DNA of 64,000 nucleotides from Brachyspira pilosicoli (GCF_008016535.1 NZ_SAXY01000012.1:62001-126000), one strand, 5' to 3'; counted from the stretch's first letter, positions 1-8,566 are shown. Numbers and translations are program-made. The notes: generated by a model from the letters alone, not told the origin.

Positions 1-443
1 ATCTCCATCTTTCTGCCAAATACGGCATCTTCAAGAGAAAGTGTAATATCATGTCTTAAATCATTTCCTCGTCTTTGTCCTCTTGAACTTCTAGAAGAAA
101 ATCCGCCTCCAAAAAAAGAACTAAATATATCATCCAAATCGCCAAAACCGCCTGAACCTCCAAACATTTGTGAAAAATCAAATCCACCACTTCCATAAGC
201 ATCAGCAAAATCACTATGAACGCCTTGAAAACCAAATTGATCATACTGAGCACGTTTCTTCTCATCAGATAATATTTCATAAGCCTCCGTAGCTTCTTTA
301 AACTTCTCTTCTGCTTCTTTATTTCCCGGATTTCTATCAGGGTGATATTGCATAGCTAATTTTCTATAAGCCTTTTTAATTTCATCAGCACTAGCTGTTT
401 TGTTTACTCCCAATACTTCGTAATAATCTCTTTTGTTTGCCAT
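1..443 (-). CDS. dnaJ: Chaperone DnaJ, 5' part (runs off the window's left edge)
   Basis: Partial gene: 147 codons are visible from the ATG at 441-443 with no stop before base 1. Residues 1-70 are a J domain with an HPD loop (YHPDRNPGN), the site that stimulates DnaK ATPase. A Gly/Phe-rich linker follows (repeats such as GGSGGFG and FFGGGF), then the start of the client-binding C-terminal domain ([16 protein letters not shown]). This order is that of full-length type I/II DnaJ. It lies 80 bp downstream of a second, smaller J-protein gene in the same direction and may be cotranscribed with it. The zinc-finger region would lie outside the window, so DnaJ versus CbpA-like cannot be settled here. 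Confidence 0.93.
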   Translation of the reverse strand, partial: MANKRDYYEVLGVNKTASADEIKKAYRKLAMQYHPDRNPGNKEAEEKFKEATEAYEILSDEKKRAQYDQFGFQGVHSDFADAYGSGGFDFSQMFGGSGGFGDLDDIFSSFFGGGFSSRSSRGQRRGNDLRHDITLSLEDAVFGRKME

Positions 444-523
444 TTTAACATATCCTCATTAATTAAAATACATAAAAAATAAAAGCTTCTATATATAAAA
501 TCAAAAAATAAATATTAAAAAAA

Positions 524-811
524 TTATTTTCTTCTCTTACTTCCAACTATTATGCTAACACCTAAACCTAAAGCTGCTAGCCCTGTAATAACATATTTAT
601 TATTAGCTAAATACTTAATATTATATTCCATTCTCTTTTTTTTGTCAGATAAAACATCATAAGCCTCAGTAATCTCTTTAAACTTATTAGTAGCTATATC
701 ATCTCCATCATTTCTATCAGGATGATATAATTTTGCTAACTCTCTATAAGACTTTTTTATTTTCTCTTCACTTGCAAATATATTAACATTAAGTATCTTA
801 TAATAATCCAT
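524..811 (-). CDS. Small J-domain protein with C-terminal membrane anchor
   Basis: A 95-residue protein. Residues 1-65 form a complete J domain with HPD at residues 30-32 (LYHPDRND). Residues 73-90 form one hydrophobic helix ([17 protein letters not shown]) followed by a basic tail SKRRK. There is no Gly/Phe linker and no client-binding domain, so it is a type III J protein. The predicted topology is a cytosolic J domain tethered by its C terminus, which would recruit DnaK to the inner membrane. It sits just upstream of dnaJ on the same strand. The J-domain call is firm; the tail-anchor topology is inferred from the hydrophobic stretch. Confidence 0.85.
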   Translation of the reverse strand: MDYYKILNVNIFASEEKIKKSYRELAKLYHPDRNDGDDIATNKFKEITEAYDVLSDKKKRMEYNIKYLANNKYVITGLAALGLGVSIIVGSKRRK

Positions 812-875
812 AAAAATATCCTTAAATTATATATATAAAAACAATTTTCATCAATACAAAAAACTAAACAAAAAA

Positions 876-1568
876 TTAATTATCAAAAAACATTAGACTT
901 TCAACTATAAGCAATAATCCACTAGCTATCCATATACTCTTAGTACCTAAAATATTAGTAAACAAACTACCCAAAAATGCTCCGAACATAAAACATAATA
1001 AAATACTTAAATATATAAGACCATTTTTTAAACCTGTTTTATCTTTATTAAATAAAAATTTAAAAAAATTTTCTGAAGCAGATCTTAAATTCCCAGTACA
1101 CATATTAGTAACATAAGCAAGTCCCTCAACCCTATTAAAAGTTATCATCAAAATACCAGACATAAAAGCTATAAAACTAATAACTAAACTATCAAATAAT
1201 TTTTCAGGTAAAATACCAACTATAAAAAGTATGATAGCATTTATAAGTATTACAACATATTCTAATTCCATTAATTTTTTTTTGTTTAAGATTTTTTTTA
1301 TATATAAAGCAAACCAAATACCTATTACAAACACAAAAATAGATATTAAATAATGAATAGCCTCAAAAAAATTCCTCTCAGCAATATTCATAGCAAAAAA
1401 TATAATATTTCCTGTTTGAGCATAGGCAAATACACCATCTCTTGTAATATAGGTATATGAATCAACAAACCCTCCTATAATGCTAAATATAGATGCTATA
1501 TAAATAGTTTGTGTTGTATGTATTGATTCATTCTTTCCTTTTATAAAAGATATGAGATTGCTTTTCAT
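876..1568 (-). CDS. YoaK-type (DUF1275) membrane protein
   Basis: A polytopic membrane protein with about six hydrophobic segments. The N-terminal pattern GGFVDSYTYITRDGVFAYAQTGNIIFF and the later VTNMCTGNLRSA are typical of the YoaK/DUF1275 family, whose function is unknown. The reading frame is open back to 1676, but I place the start at the Met at 1568. That gives 230 residues, the usual family length; the extra 36 residues would add an atypical hydrophobic leader and have no Shine-Dalgarno sequence. The only weak SD candidate, GGGA, lies 12 nt before the chosen start. The gene diverges from the neighbouring IS481-like transposase, whose left flank begins just upstream. Confidence 0.75.
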   Translation of the reverse strand: MKSNLISFIKGKNESIHTTQTIYIASIFSIIGGFVDSYTYITRDGVFAYAQTGNIIFFAMNIAERNFFEAIHYLISIFVFVIGIWFALYIKKILNKKKLMELEYVVILINAIILFIVGILPEKLFDSLVISFIAFMSGILMITFNRVEGLAYVTNMCTGNLRSASENFFKFLFNKDKTGLKNGLIYLSILLCFMFGAFLGSLFTNILGTKSIWIASGLLLIVESLMFFDN

Positions 1569-1692
1569 ATAAAAAATATTCCCATAAAATTTAATTGCAA
1601 ATATTATAACATAAAACAGTATTTTTAGAAATATATATAATTTTATTTGTGTTAAGGAGTATGAGATATTGGACATTTTTTAGTATAAAAAA

Positions 1693-1747
1693 AGCAGTAT
1701 CCTTGTTATAATATTTTGAACATAAAACAAATAAAAAGGATGCTACT
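1693..1747 (+). promoter_or_regulatory. Transposase promoter and RBS-occluding inverted repeat
   Basis: A TATAAT box lies at 1707-1712. An inverted repeat flanks it: AGCAGTATCCTT at 1693-1704 and AAGGATGCTACT at 1736-1747, with 10 of 12 positions complementary. The right arm contains the ribosome-binding site AAGGA, 7 nt before the ATG at 1748. A transcript started from the internal promoter would begin after the left arm and leave the RBS free. A transcript reading in from outside would fold and mask it. Confidence 0.5.
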
Positions 1748-2683
1748 ATGAAAAAAGATTATAGCACAGAATTTAAATTATTTATAGTGGATGAAGCATT
1801 AGAAACTAAAAATATTAAAAGATTTCTAAAGATAGAAGAAATACCCAAATCTACTTTTTATACTTGGATTAAGAAATATAAAAATACTGGAACAGTTGCT
1901 AATTTTAGTACTAGACCGAAAACTTCTCCAAATATCTTTAATAATCAAGAAGCTATTAATTTAATTATTGAACTCTATACTAAAGAATATCGAGGTAAGC
2001 ATTATATTAAAGCATATTTAAATCGTGAAGGCATTAAGATAGGGGTTACAGCTATAGAGAATGTACTAAAAAGAAATAATCTTTGGAGATATAAAACAAA
2101 AAAGAAAAAGAAGCGATATGATAAGCGTAAATTTGTCTCTAAAATACAAAAAGAAGGCAAAATAGTTCAAATAGACACTAAATATATCAAATTAGGCAGA
2201 AAAACAGTCTATCAGTTCACTGCTGTCGATTTAGCTACTCGCTATAGTTGGAGGCAAATCTATGAGGATAAAACACCTTATAGTGCTTTATCTTTCTTAA
2301 AATATGTATTGAAAACTTCACCTTTTAGGATACAATCTATACAGACCGATAATGGTATGGAATATACTTATCGCTGTATTAATACTCCTAAAATAAATAT
2401 TTTTGATGAATATTGTCTTAAAAATAAATTAGAACGAAGATATATTCCTGTAGCAACACCAAGATACAATGGCGTAGTAGAAAGAGTACACGGTATAGAC
2501 GAAAGAGAATTTTATTCACGATTAAATAAAAATATAACTGTAGAATTATTGAGAGAAAAATTAAAAGAATATACACATTTTTATAACAATCAAAGATTGA
2601 TTTCTTCGTTAGGTTATATTACAATCAAAGAAAGAATCAAAAATATTATAGCAAGTAAAAGTACAATATCTATGGCTCCATGA
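1748..2683 (+). CDS. IS481-like DDE transposase
   Basis: A 311-residue transposase that appears intact. Residues 1-60 are a helix-turn-helix region (FYTWIKKYKNTG), and residues about 60-115 form a second HTH_21-like segment. A catalytic rve/integrase-core domain then begins near residue 135. The DDE residues are visible as IVQIDTKY, IQTDNGMEYT and GVVERVHGIDEREF. The end VELLREKLKEYTHFYNNQRLISSLGY is the usual 'NxxRPHxxLG'-type tail of IS481 relatives. The start is supported by AAGGA at 7 nt. Expression is probably damped by the hairpin described upstream. IS481 is favoured over IS3 because there is one ORF with no frameshift. I could not define the ends of the element. Confidence 0.88.
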   Translation: MKKDYSTEFKLFIVDEALETKNIKRFLKIEEIPKSTFYTWIKKYKNTGTVANFSTRPKTSPNIFNNQEAINLIIELYTKEYRGKHYIKAYLNREGIKIGVTAIENVLKRNNLWRYKTKKKKKRYDKRKFVSKIQKEGKIVQIDTKYIKLGRKTVYQFTAVDLATRYSWRQIYEDKTPYSALSFLKYVLKTSPFRIQSIQTDNGMEYTYRCINTPKINIFDEYCLKNKLERRYIPVATPRYNGVVERVHGIDEREFYSRLNKNITVELLREKLKEYTHFYNNQRLISSLGYITIKERIKNIIASKSTISMAP

Positions 2684-2737
2684 CAAATTTTATCATTTTT
2701 TAACAAATAACTAAAAAAATAAAATTATCTCATAGGC

Positions 2738-2764
2738 TTGAAAAAAAAAATCTTATATTATAAA
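2738..2764 (+). promoter_or_regulatory. Candidate promoter with A10 spacer tract
   Basis: TTG followed by ten A residues (2741-2750) reads as a -35 element TTGAAA at 2738-2743. A -10-like TATAAA lies at 2759-2764, a 15-bp spacer that is short of the ideal 17. Gain or loss of A residues would alter the spacing upstream of a surface-protein gene. Assigned by eye. Confidence 0.35.
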
Positions 2765-2800
2765 CTACTATATATTTTAAAATGAGAGAGCGGGTAAAAG

Positions 2801-3886
2801 ATGAAAAAAGTTATTACAGCACTATTATTTATTTTTAGTATTAATCTATTTGCAATAGACGATATGTTAGACAAAGATAATATGCATAACCTTATAGACG
2901 GAGTAAACTCTACAAGAGCTGGAAGCGATAGAATAAGCACTATTTATAACTTTTCTCCGCTTATGAATCATAATACTCCTTTTAAACTTGGTGTTTCTTT
3001 ATTAGATTTAAGATACATTTTTGACAACACAATCACAAACTCTCAAGGAGAACAAAATTTTGCAATAACTCCTAAAGGATTTATTGGTTTAAGCTATGGT
3101 ATATTCGGCATAGGTTATCAATTTAATTTACATAATAATTTAAATGAAAAAAACGCTCCTATAATATCTACACACTCAGCATCTTTTGGACTTGCAACAG
3201 ATAAATACAGATTATCATTACCTGTATCCGTTGGTGTTGCCGATGGAAGCCGTTATGGTGCTAAATTAGCTATAAGCACAACCCCTAAATTTTCATTTTT
3301 ATTTAGAGGCGGCATATTAGACGAATTTACTATATCATTACATTACGGTATACAACTATCTTCAATAACAAATAATGTAGCAGACACATCAGTAGCTCCT
3401 ATGGTAATAGGCGGAAGCTTATACGGTACTGTTATGCTTTCAAGATTTGATAGTGCCCCTGTACAGATAAGCTTGCCTATAAAACTCGCTTTCTATTATG
3501 GTATAAAGAGCAGATGGGCTACTATTGATGCGGCTTATGCGGAAGATATGTTATTTAATTATTTATATAGTGATGACGGAGAACGTGCTACAGACAGTAT
3601 GCGTTTTTATATAATGCTTCCTGCAAAATTTGAATCTAAACTTGGCGCTTTATATTATTATATAATGACAAGGATCATGTTTGAAGGAAATATTTATAAA
3701 ACTACAGGGCTATATAAACTCTATTACGGTGTAGAGGGCGAATTACAAGTTACATTAGTAGAAAATCTTACATTCGGTCTTACGGCATATGCTGATGGTC
3801 AGGGCTTAATGCGTAAAGACAGAGATTTTGAAATTAATAATGCCTTTGGTGCTGGATTAGACATTTGGGGCATATGGAGATACTAA
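2801..3886 (+). CDS. Predicted outer-membrane beta-barrel protein
   Basis: A 361-residue protein with a signal peptide (MKKVITALLFIFSINLFA, cleavage probably before IDDM). The rest is made of alternating hydrophobic/polar strands rich in Tyr, Gly and aromatics. It ends in a strand closing with an aromatic residue (GAGLDIWGIWRY), as expected for a BAM-inserted barrel. There is no lipobox Cys. I do not recognise a named family. It stands alone between the IS and a flavodoxin gene, with a candidate promoter containing an A10 run upstream and a GCGGG-type SD-like stretch before the ATG. It is probably a surface protein of unknown role. Confidence 0.7.
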   Translation: MKKVITALLFIFSINLFAIDDMLDKDNMHNLIDGVNSTRAGSDRISTIYNFSPLMNHNTPFKLGVSLLDLRYIFDNTITNSQGEQNFAITPKGFIGLSYGIFGIGYQFNLHNNLNEKNAPIISTHSASFGLATDKYRLSLPVSVGVADGSRYGAKLAISTTPKFSFLFRGGILDEFTISLHYGIQLSSITNNVADTSVAPMVIGGSLYGTVMLSRFDSAPVQISLPIKLAFYYGIKSRWATIDAAYAEDMLFNYLYSDDGERATDSMRFYIMLPAKFESKLGALYYYIMTRIMFEGNIYKTTGLYKLYYGVEGELQVTLVENLTFGLTAYADGQGLMRKDRDFEINNAFGAGLDIWGIWRY

Positions 3887-3944
3887 TATTGTAATTTTCA
3901 CTCAATAAAATATAATACTCTATAAAAAATATGGAGTATTATAA

Positions 3945-5309
3945 GTGAATATTTTAGTTATAAATGGAAGCCCTAAGGGAAATAACAGCATTACTTTACA
4001 AACATTACTTTTTTTAGAGAAAGCTTTTACAAATCATAATTTCTCTTTTTTAAATGTTGGTCAAAAAATAAGACACTATCAAAAAAACTTTAATGAAGTA
4101 GAAAAAGAAATAAACAAAGCAGATATAATAATATTTGCCTACCCTGTTTATACTTTTTTAGTGCCATATCAACTGCATAGATTTATAGAATTATTAAAAG
4201 AAAAGAATATTGACTTATCTCAAAAATACGCTACACAAGTATCAACATCAAAACATTTTTATGATACAACAGCTCATAAGTTTGTAGAAGAAAATTGTTT
4301 AGATTTGAATCTTAAATACATAAGAGGATTTTCTGCTGATATGGACGATTTGCTTACTCAAAAAGGTCAAGAAGAGGCTATAGCATTTTTTAACTATTTA
4401 ATATTTTCTGTTCAAAATAATATAAACATAAACTCTAATAGTTATAATAAAGAAAAAAATAATATTAATATTTATAAAAGGCAAGTTGAAAGCTCATCTG
4501 TTAAAGATGAAAACAAAGATGTTGTTATAGTTACAAACTGTGCTAAAGATGACAATAATTTAAGAAATATGATAGAAGATTTTAAGGCTATGTTTAATTA
4601 CAGCACGAGGGAGATAAATATTAGAGAGTATAAATTTCATGGCGGATGTATGGGTTGTTTCGGCTGTGCTATTACAGGTAAATGTGTTTATAAAGATGGG
4701 TTTGATGAGTTTTTAAGGATAGAGATACAAAAGGCTAACGCTATTATTTATGCTTTTACTATAGAAAATCATTATACGCATTCTAGTTTTAAGATTTATG
4801 AAGACAGGCAATTTTGCAATGGTCATAGAATGGTTACTGAAGGTATGCCTGTTGGATATATTGTAGCAGGTAATTATGATAAAGAATATAATTTACAAAC
4901 GCTCATTGAAGCTAAATGCGAAGTTGGAGGAAATTTCTTAACTTATGTTGCAAATGACAATAAAAACAACACTTTAGAGGAATTAAAAAAGCTCTCCAAC
5001 ACTATGAATTATGCTATAATAAATAAATGTTCCCGACCAAAAAACTTTTACGGCATAGGCGGAATGAAAATATTTAGAGATTTAATATATATTATGCAAG
5101 GAATAATGAAAGCTGACCATAAATATTATAAAAAACATAATATATATGATTTCCCTCAAAAACAAAGAGGAAGAATGCTTCAGATGAAATTAGCAGGATA
5201 TTTAATGTCTATTCCAAGCGTACAGAAGAAGATGAGAGGCAAGATGAATCAATATATATTAATGCCGTATAAAAAAGTAATAGATAAAACCTATAAAAAA
5301 ATAAATTAA
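3945..5309 (+). CDS. Tandem flavodoxin-fold NAD(P)H-dependent FMN oxidoreductase
   Basis: 454 residues starting at GTG, with GGAG 8 nt upstream. Residues 1-160 are a flavodoxin-like domain opening with MNILVINGSPKGNNS (FMN phosphate loop) and a conserved FAYPVYTFLVPYQLHRFIELL segment. After an Asn/Lys-rich linker (about 162-190) a second flavodoxin-like domain begins (DVVIVTNCAKDDN). It contains HGGCMGCFGCAITGKC, the Cys cluster typical of the 'flavodoxin family/NADPH-dependent FMN reductase' group. The C terminus adds a basic amphipathic segment. The fusion of two such domains is unusual. The substrate is unknown; a quinone or nitro compound, or an electron-transfer partner, would be typical. 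It is monocistronic as far as can be seen. Confidence 0.75.
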   Translation: MNILVINGSPKGNNSITLQTLLFLEKAFTNHNFSFLNVGQKIRHYQKNFNEVEKEINKADIIIFAYPVYTFLVPYQLHRFIELLKEKNIDLSQKYATQVSTSKHFYDTTAHKFVEENCLDLNLKYIRGFSADMDDLLTQKGQEEAIAFFNYLIFSVQNNININSNSYNKEKNNINIYKRQVESSSVKDENKDVVIVTNCAKDDNNLRNMIEDFKAMFNYSTREINIREYKFHGGCMGCFGCAITGKCVYKDGFDEFLRIEIQKANAIIYAFTIENHYTHSSFKIYEDRQFCNGHRMVTEGMPVGYIVAGNYDKEYNLQTLIEAKCEVGGNFLTYVANDNKNNTLEELKKLSNTMNYAIINKCSRPKNFYGIGGMKIFRDLIYIMQGIMKADHKYYKKHNIYDFPQKQRGRMLQMKLAGYLMSIPSVQKKMRGKMNQYILMPYKKVIDKTYKKIN

Positions 5310-5399
5310 TAATTATTACATAAGTTTTTTAGTATTGTTTTTATTATTAGTATATAATACAATAAATCATTATTACAAATTTATTTTAGGGGTAGAATA

Positions 5400-5555
5400 A
5401 TGATTACAGGTATATCATCAACTAGTAATACCAATAAATATGTGCAAAGCATAGGCGGTGTAGAAGTTACAGTTACAACCGACCTTACAGAGAAAACTAC
5501 AACTATCAATGTAGCGGCAAAAGTAACAGGCGGAGCTTTAAACGCTCAAGCTTAA
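5400..5555 (+). CDS. 51-residue small protein of unknown function
   Basis: The ATG at 5400 is preceded by a strong Shine-Dalgarno (AGGGG, 7 nt upstream), and the ORF ends with TAA at 5553-5555. The peptide begins MITGISSTSNTNKYVQSIGG and continues with a Thr/Val-rich beta-like stretch (VEVTVTTDL, TTTINVAAKV), ending GGALNAQA. It has no signal peptide, no Cys and no transmembrane segment. Codon use includes GCG, GGC and ACC, which are rare in junk A+T DNA here, and this supports a real gene. It lies 36 bp upstream of a secreted ankyrin gene and could be its operon partner. No family recognised. Confidence 0.6.
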   Translation: MITGISSTSNTNKYVQSIGGVEVTVTTDLTEKTTTINVAAKVTGGALNAQA

Positions 5556-5591
5556 AACAAATATTTATAACAATATAATTTTTGGGGATTT

Positions 5592-6254
5592 ATGAAAAAT
5601 ATTTTTTTTATTTTACTAGCTTTATTCTCTTATAAGCTTTATTCTTTAACAGACGATGAAGTAAAATTTTTAAAAGCATGTGAGAACGGAAAATATGAAA
5701 CTGTTATAACTATGTTAGATAGAAAGGTAAATGTAAATGTTACAACAGAAGATGGACTTACTGGTTTAATGCTTGCTTCGCATAAGGGGTATCCTAATAT
5801 AGTAAAACTTCTTATACGACATAATGCTGATGTTAATATAGTAGATAATGTTGGATATAATGCTTTGATATTTGCTGCTTCAGAGGGAAGAAACGATATT
5901 GCTAAAATGCTTATAAAGGCAAAAATAAATATTAATGCCAAAAACAGCTATGGAGAAAATGCTTTGCATGTGGCTTCATACAAACTCTACAGCAATGTTG
6001 TTCAAACTCTAATTGACTCTGAAATAGATATTAATGCGGTCAATAATGATGGAGATAATGCTTTGATGATGGTTTTTATGTCGGCTGCTACAAGGGAAGA
6101 GATGATGCCTACTATTGAAATATTATGTAAAAACGGAATAGATGTTAATGCTAAAGATAAAAATGGAGAATCTATAATAGAATATATAAAAGCTAACTAC
6201 AAAAAAGGAGATGCTTTAATAGAATATTTAAAGCAATATGGTGCTATAGAATAA
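5592..6254 (+). CDS. Secreted ankyrin-repeat protein
   Basis: 220 residues. The signal peptide is MKNIFFILLALFSYKLYS with no lipobox. The rest is four to five ankyrin repeats, seen as DGLTGLMLASHKGYPNIVKLLI, GYNALIFAASEGRNDIAKMLI, GENALHVASYKLYSNVVQTLI and DGDNALMMVF, then a degenerate C-terminal unit. It probably works in the periplasm as a protein-binding scaffold. GGGG precedes the ATG. It follows the 51-residue ORF closely and is followed by scpA, which has its own promoter-like sequence. Two more ankyrin genes lie near 58.6 and 59.8 kb. Confidence 0.85.
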   Translation: MKNIFFILLALFSYKLYSLTDDEVKFLKACENGKYETVITMLDRKVNVNVTTEDGLTGLMLASHKGYPNIVKLLIRHNADVNIVDNVGYNALIFAASEGRNDIAKMLIKAKININAKNSYGENALHVASYKLYSNVVQTLIDSEIDINAVNNDGDNALMMVFMSAATREEMMPTIEILCKNGIDVNAKDKNGESIIEYIKANYKKGDALIEYLKQYGAIE

Positions 6255-6304
6255 TTAAATAATAGGGTTGAATTTTTGCATTTTTATTATATATTATACC
6301 AATT

Positions 6305-7177
6305 ATGGAAAATAATATAAATGAAGATATAAATGTTCAGCCTCAGGAACAAAACTCTAATAATGATTCTAATTCAGCATCATTGCCCAATAATGAATTT
6401 AAAGTTTCTCTATCAAGTATAGATTATGAAGGTCCTCTTTCAATACTATTTGATATGCTTAAAAGAAGCGAGAAAAATATATACGAAGTTTCAATACTAG
6501 AAATAATTGACCAGTTTATAGAATATTTAAAAGAGCAAGCTGCATTAAATTTAGATTCTACAGGTGAGTTTTTAGTAGTAGCTTCAGATTTTCATTTATA
6601 CAAATCAAGAATGTTGCTGCCTCATGATATGGACGATGATAAGTTTACAGATAGGCTTAAATTTGAAATAGTAGAGCAAATGCTTGAGTTTCAAAGATAT
6701 AAAATGGTTTCTGAAGAACTTGACAGGCTTCAAGAATATTCAGACTCTATATTTGAAAGAAAAGATACTGAGAGAGTTAAGTTTTTTCAAAATAATAGTA
6801 GTAGCGAAGATAATGAAATGGCTTGGAAAGATGTTACTCTTTATGATTTAGTATATGCTTTTACAAAGGTGCAATTTGTGCCTGAAACTGATTTGGCTGT
6901 GCTTTCTGGTATGTCGAACTTTCATATAGACAATGCTATTGATATGATAAAAATAAAATTATCTGAAGAAGATGTATTTCCATTTATAGTTTTATTTAAA
7001 GATGGTGTTACAAAAAGACAGCTCGTTACATTCTTTCTTGCTATGCTTGAGCTTGTTAAAGAAAAAGAGATTTTATTGAAACAAGATATAAAATTTGGCG
7101 ATATTTACGTCTTTAAAAGAAAAGAAGACAATAATAATAATAATAATGAATCTAATCAGGAATTAAATAATGAATGA
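6305..7177 (+). CDS. scpA: Segregation and condensation protein A
   Basis: 290 residues. After a 35-residue Asn/Gln-rich leader comes the ScpA signature YEGPLSILFDMLKRSEKNIYEVSILEI, then DQFIEYL and LVVASDFHLYKSRMLLP. The C-terminal winged-helix that binds the SMC head is at FKDGVTKRQLVTFFLAMLELVKEKEILLKQ. ScpA is the kleisin of the SMC-ScpAB condensin acting on the nucleoid. scpB, its usual neighbour, is not here; the next gene is a DMT transporter overlapping by 8 bp. The start lies about 8 nt after a TATTAT box (6292-6297) with no Shine-Dalgarno, so the mRNA may be leaderless. A run of AAT codons makes an Asn tail at the end. Confidence 0.9.
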   Translation: MENNINEDINVQPQEQNSNNDSNSASLPNNEFKVSLSSIDYEGPLSILFDMLKRSEKNIYEVSILEIIDQFIEYLKEQAALNLDSTGEFLVVASDFHLYKSRMLLPHDMDDDKFTDRLKFEIVEQMLEFQRYKMVSEELDRLQEYSDSIFERKDTERVKFFQNNSSSEDNEMAWKDVTLYDLVYAFTKVQFVPETDLAVLSGMSNFHIDNAIDMIKIKLSEEDVFPFIVLFKDGVTKRQLVTFFLAMLELVKEKEILLKQDIKFGDIYVFKRKEDNNNNNNESNQELNNE

Positions 7178-8081
7178 AAATAAATTTAATAATGGCTATA
7201 TATTTGCCATACTAGCAGTTATAATATGGAGTACAAATTTTGTAGCTGCAAGATATCTTCTAGGATTATCTCCTATAGAAATATCATTTTACAGATGGCT
7301 TGTAACTTTTTTAGTATTGACTCCTTTTTGTATAAGAAGTTTAATAAAAAATATTAATTTAGTAAAAGGTTTATGGATAAAAATTATAATAATTTCTATA
7401 TTAGGCATTACTGCTTTTAATACTTTTGTATATTTAGCCGCACATACTTCTAATGCCACTAATATGTCTTTGATAGCAACATTATCTCCTATAATAATTG
7501 CTATAATAAGCAGAATTATATGGAAAAAACATTTAAGCAAAGCACAAAAACAGGGATTATTTATAATTATTTTAGGAGTTGTTATTTTACTCACTAAAGG
7601 AAGTATAGAAGTTATAAGCAAATTAAAATTTTCTATAGGCGATTTATATATGATTTTCGCTGTAACATTATTTGCAGTATATACTATAACATTAAAAATT
7701 AGACCAAAAGATTTCCCTCAAACTACTTTTTTCTATCTTATGGTAGCAATAGGGCTTATTCCGTTAGCAATATTAATGATTCCTAAATACATTAATAATC
7801 AAGCACATATTCTAAACTTTAATTCTGCTATTGTGCTTATATATATTGGTATATTTCCTTCAGCTTTGGGCTTTATATTTTGGAATATAGCAGTGTCAAA
7901 AATAGGAGCTATGAAAGCAAGTATAATATATGATTCTGTGCCTTTTTTCTCTACAGTTGGTGCTATTATTTTACTTCATGAAAAACCATATATAGCACAA
8001 ATAATAGGCGGCGTTTTAATATTAATTGGAATTATATACTCATCTGTTGCCGATAATAATAAAAAAATAGCTGAAAAATAA
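7170..8081 (+). CDS. EamA/DMT-family transporter
   Basis: 303 residues with about ten transmembrane helices in two EamA repeats. The first repeat starts FAILAVIIWSTNFVAARYLLG, and the second holds SALGFIFWNIAVSKIGAMKASIIYDSVPFFSTVGAIILLHEKP. These are typical of RhaT/EamA exporters in the inner membrane, which export amino acids or other metabolites. The substrate cannot be told from sequence. Its ATG overlaps the end of scpA by 8 bp, so translation is probably coupled. It ends with a lysine-rich tail, and an A+T-rich intergenic follows before the convergent Rrf2 gene. Confidence 0.88.
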   Translation: MNENKFNNGYIFAILAVIIWSTNFVAARYLLGLSPIEISFYRWLVTFLVLTPFCIRSLIKNINLVKGLWIKIIIISILGITAFNTFVYLAAHTSNATNMSLIATLSPIIIAIISRIIWKKHLSKAQKQGLFIIILGVVILLTKGSIEVISKLKFSIGDLYMIFAVTLFAVYTITLKIRPKDFPQTTFFYLMVAIGLIPLAILMIPKYINNQAHILNFNSAIVLIYIGIFPSALGFIFWNIAVSKIGAMKASIIYDSVPFFSTVGAIILLHEKPYIAQIIGGVLILIGIIYSSVADNNKKIAEK

Positions 8082-8146
8082 TTTTGTGTTTTGATTTTAT
8101 ATATATAGCTTATTTTTTATATAACTAATTTATATTCTCACTCAAA

Positions 8147-8566
8147 TTATTCTTTTATATCATTAAATACATCTTTTAATGTAATATGTTTTAATTTATC
8201 TTCCATAGCTTTTTGAACAATTTCAAGCTTTGGCTGCAATGCTGAAGTAATTTTTTTTCCAACAGGACATTTTTTATTTGGATTTTCATGAAAACTAAAT
8301 AGATTATCATCGTCTAAACTCTCTACAGCATTAAATATATCAAGCAATGTAATATTTTCTATTTTTCTATTTAATGAAATTCCTCCAGTACCTCTTTTTA
8401 CCATAATAATATCTGCTTTTTGCAACTGTATTAAAATATTTCTTATTATAACAGGATTAACATTAACACTGCATGAAATAAAATTGGAAGTCATTTTCTC
8501 ATTTTTAAAATATAGAATACAAATGAGAGTATGTATTGCTATCGTAAACCTTGAACTAATCTTCAT
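8147..8566 (-). CDS. Rrf2-family transcriptional regulator
   Basis: 139 residues with an N-terminal winged helix-turn-helix of the Rrf2 type (MKISSRFTIAIHTLICILYF...NPVIIRNILIQLQKADIIMVKRGTGGISLNR). A C-terminal dimer helix contains KKCPVGKKITSALQPKLEIVQKAMEDKL. It lacks the three-Cys [2Fe-2S] set of IscR/NsrR and resembles the YwnA subgroup. It is transcribed divergently from the macrodomain-SirTM operon. Four copies of one inverted repeat lie in front of that operon and the gene after it, and are the obvious binding sites. The first copy is about 60 bp from its own start, so autoregulation is possible. The signal is unknown; the Cys in KKCPVG could be a redox sensor (inference). Confidence 0.85.
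   Translation of the reverse strand: MKISSRFTIAIHTLICILYFKNEKMTSNFISCSVNVNPVIIRNILIQLQKADIIMVKRGTGGISLNRKIENITLLDIFNAVESLDDDNLFSFHENPNKKCPVGKKITSALQPKLEIVQKAMEDKLKHITLKDVFNDIKE

Larger units (their letters stand above)
1674..2703 (+). mobile_element. IS481-like insertion sequence, ends tentative
   Basis: A single-transposase element. I found no convincing terminal inverted repeat. The sequence CATTTTTTA occurs at both 1674-1682 and 2694-2702, one on each side of the gene, and could be a target-site duplication, but such a motif is cheap in DNA this A+T rich. The limits given simply enclose these two repeats. The element lies between the YoaK-type gene and a beta-barrel gene and breaks neither. 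Confidence 0.5.

Noticed and set aside
56-280. An open frame on the minus strand within dnaJ
   Set aside because: It lies in another frame of the clear dnaJ coding sequence on the same strand and has no RBS.
1569-1676. Longer N terminus for the YoaK-type protein
   Set aside because: Would exceed the usual family length, has no RBS, and its first codon falls in the candidate direct repeat flanking the IS.
8082-8146. Possible terminator between the DMT transporter and Rrf2 genes
   Set aside because: Only A+T-rich sequence with no convincing stem.
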